From the NCBI GenBank assembly GCA_044221555.1, contig JBGAOY010000008.1:1-64000 (forward strand): DNA of 64,000 nt, in the 5' to 3' direction. The position numbers and the translations under genes are program-made. Of the stretch, positions 17,318 to 25,052 are shown piece by piece. The notes below the pieces were generated by a model. The model was not told the origin of the DNA. It made no database searches and saw only the letters and a program-made list of their open reading frames with translations. This stretch comes from JAEUJM01 sp044221555. Its GTDB lineage: Bacteria; Actinomycetota; Acidimicrobiia; Acidimicrobiales; DATDAH01. Numbering within the stretch: position 1 is the stretch's first letter; every line of letters begins with the position of its first letter.

Positions 17318-17776
17318 ATGCGGGTCTCAGCGAAGGTCGACTACGCGGTGCGCGCCGCCGTGGAGCTCGCGGTGGTGGCCGGCGAGGGCCCGGTGAAGGG
17401 CGATCGCATCGCCCAGGCCCAGAAGATCCCACTGAAGTTCCTGGAGAACATCCTGTCGGAGCTGCGCCGGGCCGGCATGGTGGCCAGCCAGCGCGGCGCC
17501 GAGGGGGGCTACTGGCTGGCCAAGCCGGCCGACGCCATCTCCATCGCCGACATCATCCGCGCCGTCGAGGGCCCGCTGGCCGACGTGCGGGGCATCCCGC
17601 CCGAGAGCCTCGAGTACGAGGGCGCCGCCGGCCCCCTCAAGCCGGTCTGGGTGGCGGCCCGCGCCAGCCTCCGCTCGGTGCTCGAGGTGGTCACCATCGC
17701 CGACATCGCCGGCGACCACCTGCCGACCGTCGTCGACCAGCTCCTCAGCGACCCCGAGTCCTGGGCCCGCCGCTGA
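17318..17776 (+). CDS. Rrf2-family transcriptional regulator, cysteine-free (CymR-like)
   Basis: A 152-residue protein starting MRVSAKVDYAVRAAVELAV, the hallmark of Rrf2 winged-helix regulators. The recognition region is IPLKFLENILSELRRAGMV, with the wing at QRGAEGGYWL. It contains no cysteine at all, so it cannot hold the Fe-S cluster of IscR or NsrR and resembles CymR, which senses cysteine metabolism through partner proteins. Position directly after cysA suggests control of sulfate uptake. The chosen ATG matches the family's fixed N-terminus; upstream in-frame codons would add an atypical tail. Confidence 0.85.
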   Translation: MRVSAKVDYAVRAAVELAVVAGEGPVKGDRIAQAQKIPLKFLENILSELRRAGMVASQRGAEGGYWLAKPADAISIADIIRAVEGPLADVRGIPPESLEYEGAAGPLKPVWVAARASLRSVLEVVTIADIAGDHLPTVVDQLLSDPESWARR

Positions 17777-17868
17777 CGCGTGTGGCGTCAGCCGGGTGTT
17801 CCCGGCGGTGGTGGCGTATGACGCGGAGGAGGGCGCCCGTCGTGCCTCGGAGCTGCTCGTCTTCGAGT

Positions 17869-18468
17869 TCAGCAGTTGGCGCTGTCCAGCTTGCTGTTGG
17901 TGCCTTGTTGAAGGAACCAGCGCCCGGTCCCCGGGTTCCAGAGGAGTCGAGCCTCGGGCAAGCCGAACTCGGTGCACAGATCGGGTTGGGCGGTCTGGTC
18001 GAGTTGCCACGCTTGTGCGAGGAGGAAGTTGGGTCCCGCCCTTCCCGCCCCCAAGTTCTTGTGGCACTGGCGGGTCCGGTCGCCTCGCGGGTTCACGAAG
18101 GTGTGGAGAGCGGCCGTGCTGGCCGTGCACTTGACGCTCACCACCGATCTCACGCGGTTGCTGCTCGTCGTGGTCGTCGTGCTGATCGGCCCGGCACTCG
18201 GCGAGACGGTGAGCACGTCGACCCAGTGCCAGCAGACGGTCATCTTGGCTGTCGTTCGGGCGTAGTTGTTGCCCTCTGGGCCGCGATAGGCGTATCCGGA
18301 CACGGTCCTCTTCGTGCAGTGAAGCCGCTCCGACGGCGTGGTCGTGCCGTTGGCCGTCGGTGCGCCCGCAGGGGCGAGGACGAGCAGCACCACGATGCCT
18401 GCCAAGGCGGCAACCGCGCTGACGGCTCGGAGCGGAGGGGTTGGCCGGCGGTGGTCAGTGCCTCGCAT
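17869..18468 (-). CDS. Secreted hypothetical protein
   Basis: A 199-residue protein with a signal peptide (basic MRGTDHRRPTPPLRAVSAVA, hydrophobic AALAGIVVLLVLAPAG, then AxA-like site). The mature part holds about six cysteines that could form disulfides (LHCTKRT, TVCWHW, VKCTAS, RQCHKN, DLCTEF, and the final SANC) and a Thr/Ser-rich linker. No family is recognised. It ends with a free C-terminal cysteine. Confidence 0.6.
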   Translation of the reverse strand: MRGTDHRRPTPPLRAVSAVAALAGIVVLLVLAPAGAPTANGTTTPSERLHCTKRTVSGYAYRGPEGNNYARTTAKMTVCWHWVDVLTVSPSAGPISTTTTTSSNRVRSVVSVKCTASTAALHTFVNPRGDRTRQCHKNLGAGRAGPNFLLAQAWQLDQTAQPDLCTEFGLPEARLLWNPGTGRWFLQQGTNSKLDSANC

Positions 18469-18733
18469 GGGTGCCTGCCGCTCTGCCGTCTGATGGTGCC
18501 CGGACCGTAGCGTGTTTCGTCGCCCCGGGCGGGTCCTTCATCCTGGGGTGCCCCCTTCGCAGCCGCGTGCAGACTCGGACGTGGGGGCTTCGGGGGCAGT
18601 CCAGATGCAGGTCAAGGTGATCGGTCAGCGGTGGTCGTGGGCGATGCCGACCAGTCCGTAAGCGAGCCCTCCGCGCGGTCACCCGAGCCATGCACCCTTG
18701 ATCGGCCGATCGCACCAACGCCGACCACCGCGT

Positions 18734-19231
18734 TCAGCGGCGGTCGGCGCCGACGGGCCAGAAGGGGAGGAACCGCGGGGTGCGGGCGGCGTAGTCGTCG
18801 TAGTCGGGGTAGCGGGCGCGCAGGCGCCCCTCCTCCCACCGGGCCTTGGCCATGAACCACCCGACGAGGGCGCCGGCGGCGAGTGCCGTCACGGGATTGG
18901 CCGAGCGGGCGGCGGCGCCGACGATCAGGGCCATCACGCCGCTGTAGATGGGGTGGCGCACGAATCGGTAGAGGCCGCCGACCTTCAGCTCGCCGTGCGG
19001 CACGGGGGTCGGCAGCGCGGTGAGCGAACGACCCAGGTTCACCAGGCCGACCAGCAGCACGGCGGCGCCGATCCACTCGAGGGCGACGGCCACGGCGTCG
19101 GCCAGGGGCGACAGGCTCCACGTGTCACCGGCGGGCAGGAGCAGGACGGCGAGGATCAGCGCGGCCTGGACGACGACGAACCCCCACGCGATGGCCGTCT
19201 GCCGCGGGGTGTCACCGGTGAGCAGGCCCAT
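18734..19231 (-). CDS. Isoprenylcysteine carboxyl methyltransferase-like membrane protein
   Basis: A 165-residue membrane protein with about four hydrophobic segments. The motif GLYRFVRHPIYSGVMAL (near residue 88) followed by KARWEEGRLRARYPDYDDYAARTPRFLPF is characteristic of the ICMT/PEMT group, which methylates lipid or prenyl-type substrates with S-adenosylmethionine. The bacterial substrate is unknown. It stands alone, divergent from the DUF222 gene. Confidence 0.8.
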   Translation of the reverse strand: MGLLTGDTPRQTAIAWGFVVVQAALILAVLLLPAGDTWSLSPLADAVAVALEWIGAAVLLVGLVNLGRSLTALPTPVPHGELKVGGLYRFVRHPIYSGVMALIVGAAARSANPVTALAAGALVGWFMAKARWEEGRLRARYPDYDDYAARTPRFLPFWPVGADRR

Positions 19232-19594
19232 GACACCATTCTCGTCGTCCAGGCTGGGGGATGGGACCGAGGTCCCGTCAACGCTGTCGGACTTGGCGCC
19301 GTTCAGGACAGTGACGAAGCTCGTTCAACGAGGGCGTCCTCGTCGCATGCGGCGATGAGTGAAGCGGCGTCGATCGTCTGCATGGATCTCCCCCTGGTCT
19401 GCTTTCTGCGCAACTACGCCCGTGCTGTGGCGCGTGCTGCCCGAAGTGGTTCGGGCGTGGAAGTTGGCCAAGAGTGCTTGCGAACGGGTGTTCGAGGCGC
19501 TACACTGACCGGACACCTTCGCAGCCGGGTGTTGATGGGTCGGCTGCCACTTCCCCGTTGAAGTCGATTCGTCGATTCTGCTGATCGGAGTGGC
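19232..19594 (+). other. Intergenic region with the DUF222 gene promoter
   Basis: These ~360 bases contain no supported gene. They hold the promoter and LexA-like box described at 19478-19506 and an unremarkable 88-bp leader. The part from 19232 to 19470 shows nothing recognisable. Confidence 0.5.
19478..19506 (+). promoter_or_regulatory. Promoter with embedded LexA-like SOS box
   Basis: TTGCGA (19478-19483) and TACACT (19501-19506) are separated by exactly 17 bp. Inside them CGAACGGGTGTTCG (19481-19494) is the actinobacterial SOS-box form CGAAC-N4-GTTCG. It overlaps the -35 and spacer, so LexA would block RNA polymerase. It lies 88 bp before the DUF222 start. Confidence 0.75.
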
Positions 19595-20908
19595 ATGTCC
19601 GCCTGCACCTACTTGTCGAAGCTCGAAGCGCTCGAGGCGCTGTACGACGACGTGCTCGTGGAGTCGCCGGCCGACTTGCCGGGGGCGGTGCAGGTCGAGG
19701 CGCAGCCGGTGCTGGCCAGGATCCGCAACAAGCACGCGGCGGTGGACCTGCGGGCGACCGCCGCGTTCGACGCGTCGAAGGAGTGGATGGCCAACGGGTC
19801 GCGGTCGGCGGCGGCGTGGCTGGCCGGGAAGAACGGTGAGAAGCGGGAGGCGGCCGAGCGGCGCGTGCGGCTGGGGCGGGCGCTGCGGGGCATGCCCGGC
19901 ACCGAGGCGGCGCTGGCGGCGGGGGAGATCACCGACGAGCACGTGGCCGTGATGAACCGGCACCTGTGCTCTGCGGTGGCGGATCGTTTCGTGGAGGACG
20001 AGGCGAAGATCGTGGAGCGGGCCCGGACCCGGCGGTTCGTGCCGTTCTCGCGGTACCTGGCCAACTGGACCGCCGCCGCCGACCCCGACGGGGCCGACGA
20101 GCGTGCGAGGAAGCAGCTCGAGGGCAGCCAGTGGCACGCGTCGAAGACCTTCGAGGACATGGTCGCGGTCGACGGCCTGCTCGATGCGATCGGCGGGTCG
20201 ATCTACCTGACCGAGTTGCAGCGACTGTGCGACATCTTGTTCAAGCAGGACTGGGCCGAGGCGGTCGAGCGCCTCGGCGAGGGCAACGTCACGAAGAACG
20301 ACCTGCGGCGCACCCCCGCCCAGCGGCGGGCCGCGGCGCAGGTGCTGATGGCCGAGCGATCGGCGGGTGCCAGGCCCAACGCCGGCGGGGTCAGGCCCGT
20401 GCTGAACGCGGTGTGCGACCTGCAGACGCTCGCCGCCCTGTTGGCCCGTCTGGAGGGACGCGACGATGTCGAGTTCCCGGGCGAGCGGACCTGCCGACTC
20501 GAAGACGGCACCATGATCACGCCGCTGCAGGCCCTGTCGATCGGCCTGGCCGGTGAGCTGCGTCGCCTGCTCGTCGGCCCCGACGGCGTGTGCCTCGACT
20601 ACGGGCAGGGCCAACGCGGGTTCAGCGGCGATCTGCGCACCGCGGTGGTGCTGACCCACGAGTTCTGCGGGCACGACGCCGGCTGCGACGTGCCGTCGTG
20701 GCGGTGCGAGATCGACCACATCCTCCCGTTCACCGACGGCGGTGCCACCGCGGTGGTCAACGGCGACCCGAAGTGCACACCGCACAACCGGTACAAGGAG
20801 ACCCTCGACCGCAAGGTCCGGAAGAAGAAACGGCGAGCCGATCAGCAACGCCGATCGTCGGGAGGCGACCAGGACCCCGACGCCGAAACCGGCAGGGACG
20901 CCGCCTGA
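19595..20908 (+). CDS. DUF222 / 13E12-family HNH endonuclease-like protein
   Basis: A 437-residue protein. The central part is the DUF222 domain; the C-terminus is an HNH nuclease: CGHDAGCDVPSWRCEIDHILPF then GDPKCTPHNRYK (residues ~365-405) with the His-Asn-His set and zinc cysteines. The last ~35 residues are basic and polar. These proteins belong to the multi-copy 13E12 group of actinobacteria, proposed to be mobile or parasitic; biological role unsettled. Start ATG 19595 lies downstream of a strong promoter with an SOS box, so DNA damage should induce it. Confidence 0.9.
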   Translation: MSACTYLSKLEALEALYDDVLVESPADLPGAVQVEAQPVLARIRNKHAAVDLRATAAFDASKEWMANGSRSAAAWLAGKNGEKREAAERRVRLGRALRGMPGTEAALAAGEITDEHVAVMNRHLCSAVADRFVEDEAKIVERARTRRFVPFSRYLANWTAAADPDGADERARKQLEGSQWHASKTFEDMVAVDGLLDAIGGSIYLTELQRLCDILFKQDWAEAVERLGEGNVTKNDLRRTPAQRRAAAQVLMAERSAGARPNAGGVRPVLNAVCDLQTLAALLARLEGRDDVEFPGERTCRLEDGTMITPLQALSIGLAGELRRLLVGPDGVCLDYGQGQRGFSGDLRTAVVLTHEFCGHDAGCDVPSWRCEIDHILPFTDGGATAVVNGDPKCTPHNRYKETLDRKVRKKKRRADQQRRSSGGDQDPDAETGRDAA

Positions 20909-21046
20909 AACCGATCGAGCACCCCGCGCCCGACGCCTTCGCGAACCCGGACCCATTGGCCGTAGCCGCGATCCGTGGTGGATGACCATCGCCCACCCCG
21001 TACGACGTCGACACGGCCGCGGCTCCGTGAATCCTCCCCGGCGTCC

Positions 21047-21442
21047 TCAGGGCGCGGCGAGCAGGGCCTTCTCGGCGGCGTCGATCGGGTGGATGGCGTG
21101 GCGGACGGTGGCGGTGGCGTCCTTCGCCGACAGGTCCCTGGTTTCGTAGGCCGCCTTCGTCTTCAGATCGAGGCAGCGCCGCAACGAGTTGGCCTTCGTC
21201 GCGTCGACCTGGCGCAGCACCTCCACGGCGTCGCCGTGGTTCGGGCTGGTGGAGCGCCTTCCCAGGGCCAGGCAACACACGACGTCGGCTGCCGCGATCG
21301 CGGCATGGATGGCGTTGGTGGCGATCACGTCGGTGTTGTCTGAGACCTCCGCAACCTCCAGGAAGGCGCGTGCGTCGATGAGTCGACTGCGGGCGTCGGC
21401 TGTGTTGCAGGGCACCGATCGTTGCGTGGCCTTGGCGCTCAT
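21047..21442 (-). CDS. HEPN-domain protein of an MNT/HEPN pair
   Basis: A 131-residue all-helical protein. KTKAAYETRDLSAKDATATVRHAI near residue 92 matches the HEPN-type partner of nucleotidyltransferase pairs. The catalytic Rx4-6H motif of toxic HEPN ribonucleases is not evident (only RHAIH, with three residues between R and H), so RNase activity is doubtful. Its ATG overlaps the stop of the upstream MNT gene by 4 bp, so the two are translationally coupled. Confidence 0.75.
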   Translation of the reverse strand: MSAKATQRSVPCNTADARSRLIDARAFLEVAEVSDNTDVIATNAIHAAIAAADVVCCLALGRRSTSPNHGDAVEVLRQVDATKANSLRRCLDLKTKAAYETRDLSAKDATATVRHAIHPIDAAEKALLAAP

Positions 21443-22047
21443 GACGCCCGACGGAGTCGGCGCCGTGCGTTCGGGGTGAGGGCGATGCCGTCGGCGCGAA
21501 GCGCGGCGATCAGCGGGTCGTCCGAGTCGACGAGCCGTGAGAAGGACTCGCGGTCGTACTCGACGAGTTGCGCGGTGTTTCCCGTCCACCGCTCGACGAG
21601 GTGTCGGAACTCGTCGGCCTGCACGTCCCATCGCGGGTCGTCGGGACGGGATGCCACGAGCAGGATGTCGATGTCGGAGTCGCGTCCACCGTCGCCGCGG
21701 GCGGCTGAGCCGAAGAGCCACGCTGCGTCGAGGATCCGAGGCCAGGCGGCAAGGTGCGCCGTGAGCCGTTCGACGAGTCGGAGGCGCAACGCGACGAGGT
21801 CGGTCAGGCTCGGGACGGCGAGGTGTTCGTGATTCAGGGTGACCACCACCGACCGCCCGACCCGGTTGGTGTCGACGATTCCGGACTCGGCGAGGTCGGT
21901 CACCACGTCGAGGGTGCCCTGCGGGGAGGTTCCCGCCCGGGTGGCGAGCGCGCGGACCGTCGTGCCGGTTCCGGCCTGGACGATCGCGGCTACGACGCGG
22001 CCACGGGCGCCGGTCAGGACATCCGCGTACGGTCGGGACAGATCCAT
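21439..22047 (-). CDS. Nucleotidyltransferase (MNT) with N-terminal winged helix
   Basis: A 202-residue protein. Residues ~15-75 look like a winged helix (VRALATRAGTSPQGTLDVVTDL). The C-terminal half has the MNT signature GSAARGDGGRDSDIDILLV (~113-131). Such enzymes AMPylate or otherwise modify the HEPN partner in toxin-antitoxin systems. The extra DNA-binding domain suggests it also represses its own promoter. Start ATG 22047 is 6 nt from a TATAGT -10, i.e. leaderless. The leader region is unusually AT-rich and holds two CATATG sites 20 bp apart. Confidence 0.8.
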   Translation of the reverse strand: MDLSRPYADVLTGARGRVVAAIVQAGTGTTVRALATRAGTSPQGTLDVVTDLAESGIVDTNRVGRSVVVTLNHEHLAVPSLTDLVALRLRLVERLTAHLAAWPRILDAAWLFGSAARGDGGRDSDIDILLVASRPDDPRWDVQADEFRHLVERWTGNTAQLVEYDRESFSRLVDSDDPLIAALRADGIALTPNARRRLRRAS

Positions 22048-22082
22048 ATGACCACTATAACGGACATATGTCTGGAAATATG
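22044..22082 (-). promoter_or_regulatory. Leaderless promoter and CATATG operator of the MNT/HEPN genes
   Basis: TATAGT (complement of 22054-22059) is the -10, 6 nt from the ATG. CATATG occurs at 22045-22050 and 22065-22070, exactly 20 bp (two helical turns) apart; the second is inside the palindrome GACATATGTC. The stretch is strikingly AT-rich for this DNA. It is a likely binding site for the winged-helix part of the MNT protein. Confidence 0.55.
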
Positions 22083-22259
22083 GATAGAGGATCATCGCCG
22101 TCCCAATCACGTCAGCTTCCACGAACGCCCTCGACGCCCTGCTGAGCGAGCACTCTGCGGACGACGCCGTCGTGAAGGATCCACTGGCTGTAGCGGCGGT
22201 TGATCCGTGGAGCGCCGGCGCATCCAGGCGCCGCCGCACGTTCGCTAGCGTGCGGCCCG

Positions 22260-24131
22260 GTGGGGCGGCGGAGGCCCCGGCAGACCGGCGGGTGGACGAT
22301 GGCGAAGAAGTCGACAGCAGCACTGCTCGTGATGGCGATGGCGATGGCGATCGCGCTCGGATGGTTGCGGGCACCGACGGCCGACGCCGCCGGCGTGACC
22401 ACCCACGCCTGGATGGCGCAGCGGGCCATCCCGCTCGTGTCGGATCCCGCCCTGCGGGCACTGCTCCTCGCCAACCGGTCCCAAGTGCTCGGCGGCGCCC
22501 ACTTCCCCGACAGCGGGTTCAACTACGGCTACGGGGAGGAGGCGCACTGGCCGCGGTTCTCCTATGCCTACGCCGACCAGATCCGCGCCGATGGTCGCTG
22601 CGGTGACCTCACCGATCCGGGCGGCCCGTGCGCCGACCGCATCGCCCACCTCTTCGGCGCGGTCGCGCACGGCCTGGGTGACGAGGTGTGGGACTGGCTG
22701 TTCGAGCCCAACGCGCCCGACCACGGTGAGGCCGGCTACGTCCCTCCCGCCATGGACACCGTGCTGCAGGCGCTCGGACTGCACTTCTCGAACGGCGGTC
22801 ACGAGTTCCAGATGGACATGATCGCGATCGGTGACTACGGCCGGCCCCTGCGGCCGGCACTACCGGCCTGGCCCGACCGCGGCCGGTTGGCGAACGTGTT
22901 CGACGCGATCCGGCACCGTCCCGAGGTGCGGCGGGGTGACCTCGACGCGGGCCAGCACCTGATCGAGGTGGGCCGCTCGGCCCTCGACAGCCCCTTCGCC
23001 CGAGGGTTCCACCCCGATTTCGTGCGCAACCTGCCCTGGACCTCCGCGCACATCGTCAGTGCGCCGGGTGGCGTCGACTTCGCGTCCCGGGCCATCGCGG
23101 CGGTGTGGGACAACCTGTGGTCCCGCCTGCTCGGCGGTCGACCCCCGACGACGGTCGCCATCACCTACCCCGCCTCGGGCGCCACCGACGTGCCCTTCCG
23201 TGGCTGGGACCGCTCGGTATTCAACCCCGGGTCGAACCCCGAGGGCGGAGGCGGCGCCCGCACCCGCATCACCGCGGTGCTCGACGCCAGCCTGCCGTAC
23301 CTGCCGTTCTCCGACGACCCCGCCAGCATCCCGGCCGAACTGCCGGCCGGCGCCATGACCCTGACCGAGGTCGCCACCGGCGATCCCGTTCCCCTTCGGG
23401 CCGGCTACCCGCGCATCGTGCCCTACGACGTCCGGCCGGGTGAGCACACGATCGACCTCCAGCCCGACGGCGACCTCGCCCCCTGCACCGAGTACCGGGT
23501 CGACGTCACCGAGGCGCTGCTCGACGGCGACGGCGCCCCGGTGGTGCCGTACTCGTGGACGTTCCGCACGAAGTGCCCCGGCGAGACGATCGTGCGGGGC
23601 GATGCCAGGATCCGCCTCGGGACCGCGGGGGCCTGGGTCGGCACCGACGTCTACCACGGTGCCGGTGTCACCCAGGGGCGCTCTGCGCACGTTCCCCGGG
23701 GAACGCCGGCCACCTTCGCGCTCCAGGTGGCCAACCGTGGATCGGCGCCGGACCGGTTCATCGTCGCCGGCCAGGGGTCGACCTCGGCGTACGGCGTCCG
23801 CTACCTCGACGCCTCCGGGGCCGACGTGACCGCCCGCGTGGTGGCGGGGACCTACGACACGGGCGTGTTGTCCCCCCGGGCGTCGGCCGAATTGCGGGTC
23901 GTGGTCACCCCGAGGGCCTCAGCGCCGACCGACGGCCTGGCCCGCCGGGTGGTGGTGTCGTCCACTACCGACCCGTCGGCCATCGACGCGGTGCGGGCCA
24001 GCGTCACGCCCTGCACCCCCGGCGCCTGCCCCGAGTCGGACGAGCGGCCCGCGCCAGCCGAGTCGGCCGCCGCCGTCGAGGACCAGGCCCGTGCGCTGGT
24101 GGCCCTGTCCTACACCTGCGTGCTCGACTAA
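22260..24131 (+). CDS. Secreted zinc-dependent phospholipase C-like protein with Ig-like domain
   Basis: About 623 residues. A signal peptide (KKSTAALLVMAMAMAIALGW...ADAAG) is followed by a phospholipase C/S1-P1-like domain rich in zinc-binding His/Asp: VTTHAWMAQRAI, LGGAHFPDSGF, HLFGAVAHGLGDEVWDWLF, DHGEAGY. A Big_5-like Ig domain follows (TYPASGATDVPF ... VPYSWTFRTKC) and a C-terminal beta domain (ATFALQVANRGSAPDRF). It probably hydrolyses phospholipids outside the cell. The GTG 22260 has TAGCGT 8 nt upstream (leaderless); ATG 22299 is the alternative and gives a shorter n-region. Confidence 0.75.
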   Translation: MGRRRPRQTGGWTMAKKSTAALLVMAMAMAIALGWLRAPTADAAGVTTHAWMAQRAIPLVSDPALRALLLANRSQVLGGAHFPDSGFNYGYGEEAHWPRFSYAYADQIRADGRCGDLTDPGGPCADRIAHLFGAVAHGLGDEVWDWLFEPNAPDHGEAGYVPPAMDTVLQALGLHFSNGGHEFQMDMIAIGDYGRPLRPALPAWPDRGRLANVFDAIRHRPEVRRGDLDAGQHLIEVGRSALDSPFARGFHPDFVRNLPWTSAHIVSAPGGVDFASRAIAAVWDNLWSRLLGGRPPTTVAITYPASGATDVPFRGWDRSVFNPGSNPEGGGGARTRITAVLDASLPYLPFSDDPASIPAELPAGAMTLTEVATGDPVPLRAGYPRIVPYDVRPGEHTIDLQPDGDLAPCTEYRVDVTEALLDGDGAPVVPYSWTFRTKCPGETIVRGDARIRLGTAGAWVGTDVYHGAGVTQGRSAHVPRGTPATFALQVANRGSAPDRFIVAGQGSTSAYGVRYLDASGADVTARVVAGTYDTGVLSPRASAELRVVVTPRASAPTDGLARRVVVSSTTDPSAIDAVRASVTPCTPGACPESDERPAPAESAAAVEDQARALVALSYTCVLD

Positions 24132-24161
24132 TGGCGGGAGGCCTGGACCGAACCGGGGGCA

Positions 24162-25052
24162 CTATCCCGGAAGCGCCGCTGCCGGCGTCAGGTCGAATTC
24201 GGTGCCCAGCTTGATGTCGCTGTAGCGCCGCACCCAGTCGTCGTTGACGGCGTCGGACTGCCGCTTGAGGGGCGGTACGAGCGACTCGGGGTCTGGCGCC
24301 TCGAGTCCGAGGCGCTCGAGCAGGCGGACGGTGCTGGTCGTGTAGTCGCCGGCGAAGTTCTCGTACAGCACCAGGATGGGCTTGGTGCCGATGTGCTCGA
24401 AGAAGGTGTCCCAGAACGCCTCCTGCACCAGGATCTGGTGCAGCAGGTGCTCGATGGCGCGGAAGTGGAACCGCAGCCCGGGTCGGCTCTCCTCGAGGAA
24501 GCTCTTGTACGGCGGCGGCGCCTCCTTCGGGGCGTCGTGCGACTCGCTCCAGGCGGCGGTCTGCACCGCCTTCCACAGCGACACCGCCTGGCGCACCTTG
24601 TTGGCCCGCACCACGCGCACGAACTGCAGGTCGGGGAACACCGTGGGGAGCAGGTCGGCCAGGGGCACGTCACGGTAGGCCGACACGTTGCGCAGCAGGC
24701 TGACGAAGTCGCCCAGGTAGCCCCACATCAGCTTGGCGCCGAACACGCCGTTGTCGGTGGTGCCGGCGGCGAAGACCCACTCGAGGTACCGGTCGTAGGC
24801 GGTGCGGCTCCACAACGGGGAGCGCTGCGGGGGGTCGTCGCCCACCACCCGCTCGGTCAGGTGGTCGAGGATCGACGTGTCCGTCACCCCGGTGAAGTAC
24901 TCCTCGGGCCTGCGGGGGCGACCCGAGTGGCGCAGGGCCTCGAAGTACTCCTCGGGCCGGCCGGCCACCCCGCTCTGGGCGAGCGCCTGGCACACCAGGG
25001 TGCTGCCGCTGCGGGGGGTGGAGCAGACCAGGTAGGACCGCTCTGGGCTCAT
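24162..25052 (-). CDS. Stf0-family sulfotransferase
   Basis: A 296-residue soluble enzyme. The N-terminal SYLVCSTPRSGSTLVCQALA is the PAPS 5'-phosphosulfate loop; FVRVVRANKVRQAVSLWKA is the 3'-phosphate site. FGAKLMWGYLGDF and the C-terminal region match Stf0 (trehalose 2-sulfotransferase of mycobacteria). It moves sulfate from PAPS to a sugar or lipid hydroxyl; substrate here unknown. Its ATG overlaps the stop of the sulfatase gene by 4 bp, so a sulfating and a desulfating enzyme are made together. Confidence 0.88.
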   Translation of the reverse strand: MSPERSYLVCSTPRSGSTLVCQALAQSGVAGRPEEYFEALRHSGRPRRPEEYFTGVTDTSILDHLTERVVGDDPPQRSPLWSRTAYDRYLEWVFAAGTTDNGVFGAKLMWGYLGDFVSLLRNVSAYRDVPLADLLPTVFPDLQFVRVVRANKVRQAVSLWKAVQTAAWSESHDAPKEAPPPYKSFLEESRPGLRFHFRAIEHLLHQILVQEAFWDTFFEHIGTKPILVLYENFAGDYTTSTVRLLERLGLEAPDPESLVPPLKRQSDAVNDDWVRRYSDIKLGTEFDLTPAAALPG

